Shown here: one piece after another, positions 1-7,902 of the stretch
Position numbering within the stretch: position 1 is the stretch's first letter
Layout: the number at the start of each line of letters is the position of its first letter
Origin: Natrinema ejinorense
GTDB taxonomy: Archaea > Halobacteriota > Halobacteria > Halobacteriales > Natrialbaceae
Assembly (NCBI RefSeq): GCF_002494345.1
Contig: NZ_NXNI01000001.1
Coordinates: 372,001-436,000, forward strand
DNA: 64,000 nucleotides
Direction: 5' to 3'
Notes under the pieces: generated by a model
Told to the model about the DNA's origin: nothing
The model's input: only the letters and a program-made list of their open reading frames with translations
The model's database searches: none
Made by a program: the position numbers and the translations under genes

Positions 1-153
1 GAGCCGCGACTCGCCGTGTGCATATCTCGAGACGATCGGTCGTTTGAATCACTGTTTGTCTCCGAATGAGTGATACGTTCCGCCGATTGTGGGCCGAAAT
101 GGGCCGTTCAGTGAGTCGAAAAAACTAGGATTTCGGGGGTCGTGTGTACGAGC

Positions 154-408
154 ATGCGAATCAGAACCGACGGCGACTATGCGTATCGACGGGATGCGAT
201 CGAACGCGCAGCTGACTTCTACGACTGTAACAAGACGAAGGCAGTCGTCAGCGCCTGTGACGACGTGCCGAAGTTCGTCCAGGCCATCCGCCAGGTCCTC
301 GAGCGCGACGACCTTACGCTTGAGCAACGCCGGGAGATCGCCGAGACACTATCGACTCGAGCAGTGACGTTCACTGTTGAGACCGAGATCACTGTTACCA
401 CTGATTGA
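154..408 (+). CDS. small haloarchaeal protein, DUF7692-like
   Basis: An 84-residue acidic protein. I start it at the internal ATG giving MRIRTDGDYAYRRDAI, because this opening resembles small haloarchaeal proteins I know as DUF7692; the ORF can extend four codons upstream. The pattern is a short beta/alpha start, then a helical segment with a stretch (KTKAVVSACDDV) like the recognition part of a ribbon-helix-helix or wHTH protein. DNA binding is an inference. It stands alone on the plus strand. Confidence 0.6.
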   Translation: MRIRTDGDYAYRRDAIERAADFYDCNKTKAVVSACDDVPKFVQAIRQVLERDDLTLEQRREIAETLSTRAVTFTVETEITVTTD

Positions 409-562
409 CTCTATCTATTTATTCGACATTCTGGGAGGTGAAATAGCCGTTAGGTGGGTATGCTTACTGAGCGACTGCCACAAGCTGTCTCTCACTTAAT
501 CAAAAACCGGAGTGGTGTGAAAATCTGTAGTGTTAATCCGTATTCGAGACATCAATTCTACT

Positions 563-751
563 ATGCCCAACGGAGAGATTGAACGAACACTCGCTGCATG
601 TCGCACCTGCGATTCCGTCTACGCGTCTCGAAAATGGAGCGACGGGACAATTCAACCGATCGGGAGGCCTGGCTGTCAATGTGGATCAACACAGTTTCGA
701 ACAATCAAAAATACGGGTACACCCGTCATCCCAGAGAAGAAAATTAAATGA
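563..751 (+). CDS. zinc-ribbon microprotein
   Basis: A 62-residue ORF starting at ATG (MPNGEIERTLAACRTC). It has two Cys pairs, CRTC and CQC, about 25 residues apart, the spacing of a small treble-clef or zinc ribbon, and ends in a lysine-rich tail. Such microproteins are common in haloarchaea and their partners are mostly unknown. It is lower in GC than the blocks around it and has no operon partner. Confidence 0.55.
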   Translation: MPNGEIERTLAACRTCDSVYASRKWSDGTIQPIGRPGCQCGSTQFRTIKNTGTPVIPEKKIK

Positions 752-920
752 TCGCTATTGGTTAAACCTGAGCATCGTCTGAATCTACCTGCTGTGTTCC
801 ACATGCCGTTCTTAATACAGACTCAGTAGGTTACAATCCGTATCATTACATCCTTCACCTATACTTATCAATTCTGTCGAGCACAAGCTATGACCAGAAA
901 AGGGCTCTTTGCGACCCTGA
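752..920. other. intergenic, AT-rich
   Basis: No convincing gene. It separates plus-strand microproteins from the convergent minus-strand virus-like block, so it probably holds terminators for both. I saw no clear hairpin. Confidence 0.3.
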
Positions 921-1319
921 TTAGAAAATCGAATCGATCGAAACCTTCGCCTGTTCGGTTCCGCGGTGATCACCACCACCGTGCCAGCGCATCAACGGGA
1001 GCTCACTCGAGCGGACCATCTTGTCATTGAGGATCGTACAGCCGCTTCGTCCGTGGGGTCGATAGACGACGAAACAGTACCAGCCGTCGTGCCGCCGGAG
1101 TTTCTCGTGATACTGGCGATAGACCTTCCAGTTCCCCGGCTGCCCATCACTGTGCTCGAGCATCGTACTCTTGATTTCGACCGGCGTTCCGTTCCCGAAT
1201 CTCGCGTCGTGCCAACTCGAGCGCTCGAGATCGAAGCGGCGTTTCTTCGCCATCCGCTTTTCGCAGATCGTCCCGAAGTGGTTGGCTCGCTGTGAGCGAT
1301 TCACGCGGACCACGCGCAT
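921..1319 (-). CDS. PD-(D/E)XK nuclease-like protein
   Basis: A 132-residue basic protein. The segment GTPVEIKSTM (about residues 43-52) fits the D/E-x-K strand of the PD-(D/E)XK fold, and WYCFVVY fits the following beta strand. The start, with an N-terminal EKRMAKKRR, resembles Holliday-junction-resolvase-like haloarchaeal proteins. It lies downstream of the VP8-like ATPase of the leftward virus-like module. The protein at 15737-16246 shares the same GTPVEIKS signature. The nuclease activity and DNA-processing role are inferred. Confidence 0.55.
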   Translation of the reverse strand: MRVVRVNRSQRANHFGTICEKRMAKKRRFDLERSSWHDARFGNGTPVEIKSTMLEHSDGQPGNWKVYRQYHEKLRRHDGWYCFVVYRPHGRSGCTILNDKMVRSSELPLMRWHGGGDHRGTEQAKVSIDSIF

Positions 1320-1479
1320 CGCGCGCCGATATATATACTTCTCCGCTGGTGTCTCGCCGCGATCGCGAGCGATGGGCGAAGATTGTGAGTAATTGAGCGT
1401 GAGTGAGCGCTGGGCGTTGGGCCTGCGATCCCCCTAAACGGGGGTCGATTCCGGTTTACAGGTTTCCACCCCGACGCTC

Positions 1480-2280
1480 TCATGCGATCACCTGTTCGAC
1501 CGTGTTAACCCAATCGGCCTTTTCGCCGCCCTCATCGATGTCGTTCCACCAGTTCGAGACGGTAGCGTGGCTGTAGGGAACGTACTCGGCGGTTTCGCGC
1601 GCCGACATTCCCTGTTGTCTGCAGGTTTCCATCGTCCAGGCAGCGACTCGCTTGACCTCGCTTTCGGCGATTTCCGGCCCGCTGTCGTCGCTCGCGGGAG
1701 CGGACCAGGACCAGTCCGCTTCGTCGTTCGTGTGAGGTTCGAAATCGGCTGGCGGAATACCTTTCAGTGGCCGCGGATCGACGTCTTTCAGCTTCCCGCC
1801 AGCGATCCGCTCGGCGATCAGGGCTTTCCCCTTGTTGTTCCGGTCGGGCTTCTTGAGAATCGTACCGACGCGCCACAGGAGCGGATGGATCGAACTCTCG
1901 TCATGACCGATATAGACGAGTGCGCCGTTGTACTTGCGGATTTTGAACACGAGCGGCCCCATCAACTTCCGGACCTTCTGGCCGTCTTTTCCGGTGCCGC
2001 TCCCGTTCGTACTGAACTCGTCGCCGATGAACAGCTTCGGCTGTTGGGGGTTCGTGACCGGGTCACCGTCCTGGCCGACCCATTCCTCGAGGAGCGGGTA
2101 GTTGGGAATCCAGCCGTCCTCAATGGAACCATCGTCGCGAGTCCAGTCGTCATTGCGATCCAGCGTTCGGATGTTACTCGCGACGCGGAGATCGCCGTCG
2201 ACCCAGCGGTCACGCAACTGCGTGACGAGACACGCGAGGTTCGTTTTGCCAGCTCCCATTTCGCCGAGGATCACGATCAC
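1480..2280 (-). CDS. VP8-like P-loop ATPase, C-terminal part
   Basis: Read from the first canonical start (GTG 2280) this gives 266 residues. Walker A is GEMGAGKTN right at the N-terminus and Walker B is LFIGDEF near residue 87; the last 60 residues contain an HTH-like stretch (MSARETAEYVPYSHATVSNWW). A P-loop at residue 6 leaves no room for the first beta strand. In-frame coding continues upstream to a TGA at 2488-2490 (for example KNRDILQAEGSATARQALDN), so the real protein is longer. In pleolipoviruses an ATPase-like VP8 ends the structural block, as here. It could act in genome handling or assembly. Confidence 0.6.
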   Translation of the reverse strand: MIVILGEMGAGKTNLACLVTQLRDRWVDGDLRVASNIRTLDRNDDWTRDDGSIEDGWIPNYPLLEEWVGQDGDPVTNPQQPKLFIGDEFSTNGSGTGKDGQKVRKLMGPLVFKIRKYNGALVYIGHDESSIHPLLWRVGTILKKPDRNNKGKALIAERIAGGKLKDVDPRPLKGIPPADFEPHTNDEADWSWSAPASDDSGPEIAESEVKRVAAWTMETCRQQGMSARETAEYVPYSHATVSNWWNDIDEGGEKADWVNTVEQVIA

Positions 2281-2487
2281 CGGCGCGGGTCCCGCGACGA
2301 TCTGCCGGAGCCGAGAGATCGCTTTGATACCGGAGAGGTCTGCCTCTTGGCTCGGATCGCCGATGTAGTGTTTCAGCGTCAGCGTGTCGCCGTTGTCGAG
2401 CGCTTGGCGGGCCGTCGCGCTTCCCTCTGCTTGCAGGATGTCTCGGTTCTTCCCGACGCTTAGATAGTCCGCGGCGGCCTTCCCCTC
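2281..2487 (-). pseudogene. open in-frame stretch between TGA and GTG of the ATPase
   Basis: 69 codons in the same frame as both flanking ORFs with no ATG, GTG or TTG start. The translation looks like ordinary haloarchaeal protein (GKAAADYLSVGKNRDIL near the 5' end, RLRQIVAGPAPVIVILGEMG at the 3' end). It joins 2488-2655 and 1480-2280 into one 391-codon reading frame broken only by the TGA at 2488-2490. This could be a nonsense mutation (CGA to TGA), a sequencing error, recoding, or initiation at a CTG. Confidence 0.55.
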
Positions 2488-2655
2488 TCAGCGGTCCGGG
2501 TCGTGATGAATCGCCCGCATCGACATCTGGCGGTCGATTTGCTCGTCTCTCACGAACCCGGAGTGGGGAAGCACCTCGTCGGGATCGCGCTCGAGGTTGT
2601 TAGCTTGGAACTCTCGGAAGCCGCCGACCGTGTAGTTATCTTGCTCGTCACTCAT
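2488..2655 (-). CDS. N-terminal piece of the VP8-like ATPase, or a 55-aa protein
   Basis: ATG 2655 (MSDEQDNYTVGGFREFQA) overlaps the end of the upstream gene (stop at 2648), as expected for translational coupling. The 55-residue product ends at a TGA and lies in the same frame as the ATPase downstream. It is either an independent small protein or the N-terminus of a split ATPase. The frame identity and lack of a downstream start favour the split. Confidence 0.6.
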   Translation of the reverse strand: MSDEQDNYTVGGFREFQANNLERDPDEVLPHSGFVRDEQIDRQMSMRAIHHDPDR

Positions 2656-3478
2656 CGTGACCACCGTCCGCTCGAGCGGGTGAGTCGATCCCGTCGACGG
2701 TATCGTACAGTCGGTTCGGACGGGGTCGCGGCGCGTGCTCGCCGTGCCTGCGGATGTACTCGTCTTCGTAGCCGTCGATGTCTTCGATGTCTTCGCGAGC
2801 CTTGTCCTCGACATCGGATTTGGCCGCGTCGAAGCGGTCCTTGACCGTCGTTTTCGGGTTCATCAGGCCGCGCTCGTCGGCTTCCGCTTCTTGATTGATC
2901 ACGTCGCTCTGGATCTCGAGCCCCATTTTGGAGATACGTCCACGGAGTCGATTCAACTCGAGGAACGCGTCGACGAGGTCGCCGTGCACGTCCTCGAGCA
3001 TGGCCTTACTCGTGACGAGTTTCGAGTCGGCCATCTGACTCATGTAGCAGCCGGTCACTCGGAGTTCGTCCATGTCTTCGAAGCGCTCGAACTCGCGCAC
3101 CTCGTAGGCATCGCCGTCGTTGACGACGTACGGGCTCGGTCCGTCAACGGTCTTTTGCTCCCACAGTTCCGGTGCGACGTAGTACTTTTCGCGGGTATCT
3201 GTCACGCCGTTGATGTGGTACACTGTTTCTCTGTGCCGGTTGCGGAGCTTCTCGGCACCGACCGCGAACAGGCCGAACAGCGGCGGCCCGAGTAGCATCA
3301 ACGCAACAGCGATCCCGACGGCGATCGGCGGCACGCCAGGGACCGACGGACGGACCAACAGCAACAGGATACCGATCGAGATCGCGATACCGATCACGAG
3401 CAACTGTGCCTCTGCAACGATGTACGTGAGTCGGTCTTTCCAACTGCCGAACGTCGTACTCAGGTTCCGGTCACTCAT
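2648..3478 (-). CDS. membrane protein with long cytoplasmic domain, pleolipovirus ORF7-like position
   Basis: 276 residues. Two hydrophobic segments lie at about 20-45 (LLVIGIAISIGILLLLV) and 50-75 (IAVGIAVALMLLGPPLFGLF), followed by a 200-residue acidic, helical domain. It overlaps the genes on both sides by 4-8 bp (ATGA-type junctions), so it belongs to the same operon as the spike and the ATPase. Pleolipovirus genomes have membrane proteins of unknown role between spike and ATPase. The order matches, but I cannot show homology from sequence alone. Confidence 0.6.
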   Translation of the reverse strand: MSDRNLSTTFGSWKDRLTYIVAEAQLLVIGIAISIGILLLLVRPSVPGVPPIAVGIAVALMLLGPPLFGLFAVGAEKLRNRHRETVYHINGVTDTREKYYVAPELWEQKTVDGPSPYVVNDGDAYEVREFERFEDMDELRVTGCYMSQMADSKLVTSKAMLEDVHGDLVDAFLELNRLRGRISKMGLEIQSDVINQEAEADERGLMNPKTTVKDRFDAAKSDVEDKAREDIEDIDGYEDEYIRRHGEHAPRPRPNRLYDTVDGIDSPARADGGHDE

Positions 3479-4050
3479 GCTTTCTCGACCCCTTTCGATT
3501 CGGTTTTGACGACGTAGAACGCCGCCAGCGCGGCGAGTCCGACCGTCATTATCACGCCCGTGAACAGTCCCGTTGCCCCGCCGAACGCTTCGAACGGATC
3601 ATTGCTTCCCGACATGCCGCTTGAGAGTCGGACGGTGCCGCCGCGAGTCGAGACGGACACCGCTGAGTCGCCATTGATCGACGCGACGGACAGGGAGATC
3701 TCGTTGCGTCCCTCGCTCAGTTGGTATTCTTTCTCGGGGACTTTGGTCGCACCCTCCTGTTCGATCCCCGCGAGCGCGTCGCTCACGATCATTGGCTGTG
3801 GCTCCTCGCTTTCGATCACCATCTGAGCGTCACCGTCGCCGACTTCGAACTCGACAACCCGCGTTTGATCATCGATCGCGATCTGCTCGAGGGCGGTCTG
3901 GTTGCTCTCGTTGGCTGGAGCGCTCTGGTTTCCCCCGTCTTGTGCGCTCACAGGCCCAACGCCCATGCCCATGCCCATGCCCATCACCGCGATTGCGACG
4001 ACCGCGAGCGCCAGCACTACTCGCACACTTGAAAACGCAACACGAGACAT
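3475..4050 (-). CDS. secreted, C-terminally anchored membrane protein
   Basis: 191 residues from ATG 4050 (MSRVAFSSVRVVLALAVV). It has a Sec-type signal peptide ending near GVGPVSAQ, an acidic extracellular domain with several N-glycosylation sequons, and a C-terminal TM (GVIMTVGLAALAAFYVV) with a short basic tail. The start sits 2 bp after the spike stop. The signal peptide carries an in-frame CCCATG repeat on the plus strand (Met-Gly repeats). By position it may be a second envelope protein of the virus-like element. Confidence 0.65.
   Translation of the reverse strand: MSRVAFSSVRVVLALAVVAIAVMGMGMGMGVGPVSAQDGGNQSAPANESNQTALEQIAIDDQTRVVEFEVGDGDAQMVIESEEPQPMIVSDALAGIEQEGATKVPEKEYQLSEGRNEISLSVASINGDSAVSVSTRGGTVRLSSGMSGSNDPFEAFGGATGLFTGVIMTVGLAALAAFYVVKTESKGVEKA
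3962..3984. repeat. hexanucleotide tandem repeat (CCCATG) x ~4
   Basis: Four near-perfect copies of CCCATG lie in the signal-peptide region of the 3475-4050 gene and encode alternating Met-Gly. A 6-bp unit keeps frame, so length changes would only lengthen the hydrophobic core. Confidence 0.7.
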
Positions 4051-4052
4051 GG

Positions 4053-5675
4053 TTAGGGCCCCAATTCTCCCGCGAGGTTGGTTACTGCCGATGCAACGAT
4101 CGCGATGATCGCGATGAGGAATGCAGCTGCGAGCCACATGTCGCCGCTCCCGTTCTCGGGGAGCCAGCCGCCGGCCCCGCCGAGGATTCCGTCACCGGAG
4201 CCATCATACGTTGATGTGATCGCGGACCGCTCGGAGTCGGCTTTATCCGTCACACGCTGATACTCAGTGGCGTTGAAGGTTCCGTAATCGGGTTTATCAG
4301 TGATATCAGTCTGATTTACCTCGTTTCCGTCACCGTCTGTCATCTTCGTGATCGTCATATTCCCACGGTAAAACACCACGTCTGAGGTGTTTCCGTCGGC
4401 CCCTCCGGTGACCATCCTTTGGGTGCCGTTGAGGTTCGACACGTCGTAGGTCATGCCCGTCTCGAACCCGCCAGCGGGTGTTTCGTCAGTGAACAGCACG
4501 CCCTCGTAGGATTTGTTAACGCTATTGTACTCGTACGTCACTGCTCCCGTGCTATTATTGACCATCCGAGTCCGCTCGGTTGCACCCTCGAAATCGACAA
4601 ACATGGTCGAATTGAGCGAGGTCCGATCCATGTCCATCACGCTCCGCAGCGCGTACTGGTAGCGTTGGTCGGTCACATTCCCATCGCCGCTTAGATAGCG
4701 GACCATGCCCTCCGCGCCACGCAGATCGTTGGTCTCTATCTCGCCGCTGTCCAGCGCGGTGTAGAACTCTTGTGCCGTCCCAGAGTCATAGTTTGCGACG
4801 ACCGTGTCCGATTGATTAGCAATCTCATTGAAGCGGTCTTGAGTGAGGCGGAAATCGTAGATCGTCTTCGCCTCGAGGGAGCCGGTATTCAAGAGGTGAA
4901 CACTACCGTCGAGATATCCCCAGGAACTTCCGATGTCAGACACCCTGTAGCTATTCGGATGTTCGTGGTCCTCAGACTCACGCTCCATTTCAATGAGGTT
5001 AGGCGACTTCGCAGCAGTTGATCCGTCCGCAGCGGTGACCTGGAACTCAGGCAACGTCACATTGTGAACACTACCATTTGCCAGAGTCACCTCATGTTCG
5101 GTGGTATTCCCGGTTAGTGGTGCGGAATCGTACCCAGCAGCACCGTACACGAAACCATCCAAGATTTCAGCCTCTTTTTTCGAGGTATTCGCGTAGGCAG
5201 CCATCTGGGTGCTGTGAGACGATGTATCTTCGAGTAACTGAATCTGTTTTGTTGCGTAATAGTTGTTGATGGCCTCCTGAGCCATCGTGTCGGCAACTGC
5301 AGGGTCCGTCTCATTTTCGTACGCGCTTGCGAGCGTATTCCGCGCTTCCATCGACGCGATCGAACCAGTATCTTCCAGATAATTCTGAATGACCTGATCT
5401 GTCTGATCTTGGGACGACTTGATGCCAGACCCTCCGATATGGATGTCTTTCTCAATCTCCGACGCCGCTTGGTCGGCATCGACCGTTTGCGGGTTCTCAT
5501 CAGTACAGTCGAAAATCCACCAGTTGACCGCATCATACATGCACTCATTTTCGGGTGAGTCGGTCTGAGCCGCGACCGTCCCCGTCGCCGCGATCGGAGC
5601 GAGCAGCGAGCCGACCAGGAGCACCGCGAGCATGGCCGCAAACACGCGGTGGGCTATGGGCCGATGGGCCGACAT
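4053..5675 (-). CDS. pleolipovirus VP4-like spike protein
   Basis: 540 residues with a clear signal peptide (VFAAMLAVLLVGSLLAPIAA, cleavage probably after VAAQ), a large extracellular domain rich in N-x-S/T sequons, and one C-terminal TM (AAAFLIAIIAIVASAVTNLA) with almost no cytoplasmic tail. Size, topology and position between a small multi-TM protein and two membrane proteins plus an ATPase match the spike genes of haloarchaeal pleomorphic viruses. It would mediate attachment and fusion. The N-terminal half (about 4750-5550) is more AT-rich than the rest, as often seen in receptor-binding regions. An S-layer-like host surface protein is the alternative. Confidence 0.6.
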   Translation of the reverse strand: MSAHRPIAHRVFAAMLAVLLVGSLLAPIAATGTVAAQTDSPENECMYDAVNWWIFDCTDENPQTVDADQAASEIEKDIHIGGSGIKSSQDQTDQVIQNYLEDTGSIASMEARNTLASAYENETDPAVADTMAQEAINNYYATKQIQLLEDTSSHSTQMAAYANTSKKEAEILDGFVYGAAGYDSAPLTGNTTEHEVTLANGSVHNVTLPEFQVTAADGSTAAKSPNLIEMERESEDHEHPNSYRVSDIGSSWGYLDGSVHLLNTGSLEAKTIYDFRLTQDRFNEIANQSDTVVANYDSGTAQEFYTALDSGEIETNDLRGAEGMVRYLSGDGNVTDQRYQYALRSVMDMDRTSLNSTMFVDFEGATERTRMVNNSTGAVTYEYNSVNKSYEGVLFTDETPAGGFETGMTYDVSNLNGTQRMVTGGADGNTSDVVFYRGNMTITKMTDGDGNEVNQTDITDKPDYGTFNATEYQRVTDKADSERSAITSTYDGSGDGILGGAGGWLPENGSGDMWLAAAFLIAIIAIVASAVTNLAGELGP

Positions 5676-5676
5676 T

Positions 5677-5820
5677 TCAGAGACCCCCCGTCGCGAGCAG
5701 GTGCGCGAGCATCGCCAGCTCGTACAGCGCGATCGCGACGATCGCCGCGACCGCGATGGTCAGGGTTGCCGACGCGATCCGATTCACGATCGAGGTATCG
5801 GTTTTGATTGAATCCGTCAT
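5677..5820 (-). CDS. 47-aa single-TM protein
   Basis: Starts at ATG 5820 (MTDSIKTDTSIVNRIASA) and consists of a short polar N-terminus and one TM helix (IAVAAIVAIALYELAMLAHLL). It sits 5 bp after the VP3-like gene and 1 bp before the spike start, so it is clearly part of the operon. Probably a minor envelope protein; function unknown. Confidence 0.6.
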   Translation of the reverse strand: MTDSIKTDTSIVNRIASATLTIAVAAIVAIALYELAMLAHLLATGGL

Positions 5821-5825
5821 CGTGA

Positions 5826-6218
5826 TCACTCCGTGTAGGAAATCCAGCCGGTTACGAACGTGACCAGGACCGTGCCGCCGATCAAGAACCAGTCGTTGCT
5901 CGAGAGCAACTGATTGAACGCGGGGACGAACTCGAAGACGACTGGGAATAGGAGCGTCCCGACGATCGACCATTTCTCCATGTCCGAGTAGTTCGAGCCG
6001 TCGAACTCGTTGGTCCAGAGGATCCACAGGACGGATGTGGTCGCCCCAATCAGGGGAACCGAGAAGTTCACACCACCGGCGCTGTAGAACGCCGAGTTGA
6101 AATTGTAGCCACCCAGGACCTCGAGGTTCCACGACCAGACCCCGAAGACCATCGATGCAAATGTGGGGTAGACCCACAGCGCCGCGTAGTCAATTTTGTC
6201 GATAACGTCTCTTGCCAT
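5826..6218 (-). CDS. VP3-like four-TM membrane protein
   Basis: 130 residues from ATG 6218 (MARDVIDKIDYAALWVYP). Four hydrophobic segments, among them FASMVFGVW, VPLIGATTSVLWILW, IVGTLLFPVVFEFV and LIGGTVLVTFVTGWI. Pleolipovirus VP3 is a small internal membrane protein with four TMs encoded directly before the spike, the same size and order as here. It is the first gene of the leftward operon; the intergenic stretch up to 6313 should hold its promoter and that of the divergent gene. Confidence 0.6.
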   Translation of the reverse strand: MARDVIDKIDYAALWVYPTFASMVFGVWSWNLEVLGGYNFNSAFYSAGGVNFSVPLIGATTSVLWILWTNEFDGSNYSDMEKWSIVGTLLFPVVFEFVPAFNQLLSSNDWFLIGGTVLVTFVTGWISYTE

Positions 6219-6313
6219 TGTGCAACGGTGAAGCGGATTACCGCTCTCGCCGAAAATGTCAGCTAATCCTAGGTTCAGCAACCTTTATGCCAAGGCGGGT
6301 TGCCGCCCGTTCC

Positions 6314-6499
6314 ATGGCGTTGAACAAACTCAGAGAGTTAGACCAGAACTCGGCAGGCGTGACCCTTCCGAAAGACGACCTCCGCCTTGAGGGACTACTC
6401 GACGAAGACGGAGAGATCGACGGTGAGCATCACGTCCATATCCGTCACGTCGACGACGGCCAGTGGTCGCTCAAGCTCGTCGAAGAGATCGACGCGTAA
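6314..6499 (+). CDS. AbrB/SpoVT-like small regulator
   Basis: 61 residues from ATG 6314 (MALNKLRELDQNSAGVTLPK). The run SAGVTLPKDDLRLEGLLDED resembles the swapped-hairpin AbrB fold of haloarchaeal DUF8053-type proteins. It is divergent from the virus-like operon, so autoregulation or control of that operon is a reasonable inference. Confidence 0.6.
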   Translation: MALNKLRELDQNSAGVTLPKDDLRLEGLLDEDGEIDGEHHVHIRHVDDGQWSLKLVEEIDA

Positions 6500-6597
6500 C
6501 AGAGTCACGATACCCTCCTTCCTTGCTGATTTAGGTTGGAATCACATCTATTTGAGTGGTGATCGCTACCGAAAAATTTGAAAATCAAATTACAGCG

Positions 6598-7116
6598 TTA
6601 GCTGTAGTCGAAGTCGAATTCTTCGCTTGCAACTTGGGTCTGTGTATCGTCCTCCGCGATGACAGCAATAGCGGTTACGGTTCCGCTAATTTCTGTGTCC
6701 GTAGCACCCGAGTCAGCAGCAGCGAAGTGGACATCAGCACCATCATTACCATCACCAATAGTGACAGAATCCCCAACTGTTAGCTCTTTCATCTCGTCTA
6801 CTTGATCATCTTTCGATGTACCGTCTGGGTGTGCTGCTAGGTTGCTTTTAACTGCAGCACCAGATAGGTTTACATGGTCTGCGTTCCCAAGCGACGTAAT
6901 TTCCACTTGGATCTCCTGGGTACTATCATCGACTTCCATCGTCACACCTGCCTGTGCTTCCTGGCCCACGCTCCCACCAAGGTCAAGCACGAAGGCAGCA
7001 ATCACAGCTGCGAGAATGACCGTGATAGCAACCATTAGTATCACTCCGATCACAGGTGATACTGCCCGTTCTTGGTCACCCCCAATCAAACGACTTCTGT
7101 ATTTTTTAAGATCCAT
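6598..7116 (-). CDS. type IV pilin (PilA-like)
   Basis: 172 residues. A short basic leader ([18 protein letters not shown]) precedes the conserved haloarchaeal pilin H-domain ([20 protein letters not shown]), the class III signal cleaved by prepilin peptidase PibD. The exposed C-terminal domain is acidic and beta-rich. It lies 19 bp after the other pilin and is probably cotranscribed with it. Its inverted counterpart is 60084-60605. Role: adhesion or biofilm pilus subunit. Confidence 0.85.
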   Translation of the reverse strand: MDLKKYRSRLIGGDQERAVSPVIGVILMVAITVILAAVIAAFVLDLGGSVGQEAQAGVTMEVDDSTQEIQVEITSLGNADHVNLSGAAVKSNLAAHPDGTSKDDQVDEMKELTVGDSVTIGDGNDGADVHFAAADSGATDTEISGTVTAIAVIAEDDTQTQVASEEFDFDYS

Positions 7117-7135
7117 ATATTACTCCGAGATGATC

Positions 7136-7579
7136 TTAGCTGAAGTCCCACTCTTCGCTGCCAACCTGCGTTTGCGTCTCGCTCTCGTTGATTACGGCAA
7201 CAGCGGACATTTGTCCGCTTTCAGCGATATCGCCACTACCGCCATCGTACGCATAGGTGACAGCATCGCCGACCTTCATATATTCTGCAGAACTTGGCGC
7301 AGAACTACCAGACCAGTCACTCGACGTGAGGTTCACGTGGTCTGAATTCCCGAGTGACGTGACTTCGACCTGCACTTCATTAGCAGAACTGTCGACCTCC
7401 ATCGACACACCTGCCTGAGCTTCTTGCCCGACACTCCCACCAAGGTCGAGCACGAAGGCGGCGATGACTGCAGCGAGAATAACCGTAATCGCCACCATTA
7501 GAATAACCCCAATAACAGGTGAGACTGCGCGTTCGTCGTCCGATCCTATCAACTTCGGTTTGAGCGCTTTCAAATCCAT
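7136..7579 (-). CDS. type IV pilin (PilA-like)
   Basis: 147 residues from ATG 7579 ([18 protein letters not shown]); the ORF can extend upstream but this start matches the other pilins. Leader, PibD site and H-domain are as in its neighbour. The C-terminal part differs from its inverted counterpart at 59617-60063 mainly in a short loop (SGSSAPSS versus NTGSGAPSS). It is the first gene of the pilin pair; a TATA-like GGATAAGCTTTCTTA lies about 30 bp upstream. Confidence 0.85.
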   Translation of the reverse strand: MDLKALKPKLIGSDDERAVSPVIGVILMVAITVILAAVIAAFVLDLGGSVGQEAQAGVSMEVDSSANEVQVEVTSLGNSDHVNLTSSDWSGSSAPSSAEYMKVGDAVTYAYDGGSGDIAESGQMSAVAVINESETQTQVGSEEWDFS

Positions 7580-7742
7580 AGTGTTCTCACGCATCGTGCA
7601 AACGGTAAGAAAGCTTATCCGCCCCCTCCCCAAACGGCGAGGTGCGGATTAGGGGATTTGGGAACCAACCTTGCGTCCCCGCTTTCTTGGACGTTGCCAC
7701 CGATGCTAATTCGTTGGAGGTTACCGGATACATATATATTTA

Positions 7743-7755
7743 CCTGATAGTCAGG
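7743..7755. promoter_or_regulatory. palindrome CCTGATAGTCAGG beside a TATA-like run
   Basis: A perfect 5-bp inverted repeat around TAG lies next to ACATATATATTTA, in the region between the pilins and the divergent gene at 7903. The same palindrome and TATA-like run are conserved at 59443-59455 although much of the surroundings has drifted. A regulator-binding site is inferred. Confidence 0.5.
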
Positions 7756-7902
7756 ATTGTTCTAGAAACAATGACTTTCAAAACTGAGAATCAGCCCCAA
7801 CTGGAAAACTCACAGTGGTGGCTTGAAGCTTCGTTGTCTGGCGATTTCGCCATCATATAACAAACCGGCACAGATTTGCCAGCCTGGACATATAAACGAC
7901 TC

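Larger units (their letters stand above)
6598..7850. repeat. left arm of a long inverted repeat (pilin pair)
   Basis: The two minus-strand pilin genes and their upstream region match, inverted, the two plus-strand pilin genes and upstream region at about 59370-60605. The match continues through the non-coding stretch: TACCTGATAGTCAGGATT at 7741-7758 is mirrored at 59440-59457. Homology weakens further out but reaches the divergent gene at 7903, whose decayed partner is near 59076-59297. Confidence 0.75.

Noticed and set aside
1567-2463. Long plus-strand ORF of 298 aa opposite the ATPase
   Set aside because: Antisense to a gene with Walker motifs; Arg/Val-rich composition typical of a GC-rich shadow frame.
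3962-3984. CCCATG repeat as a phase-variation switch
   Set aside because: The 6-bp unit cannot shift frame; at most it changes signal-peptide length.
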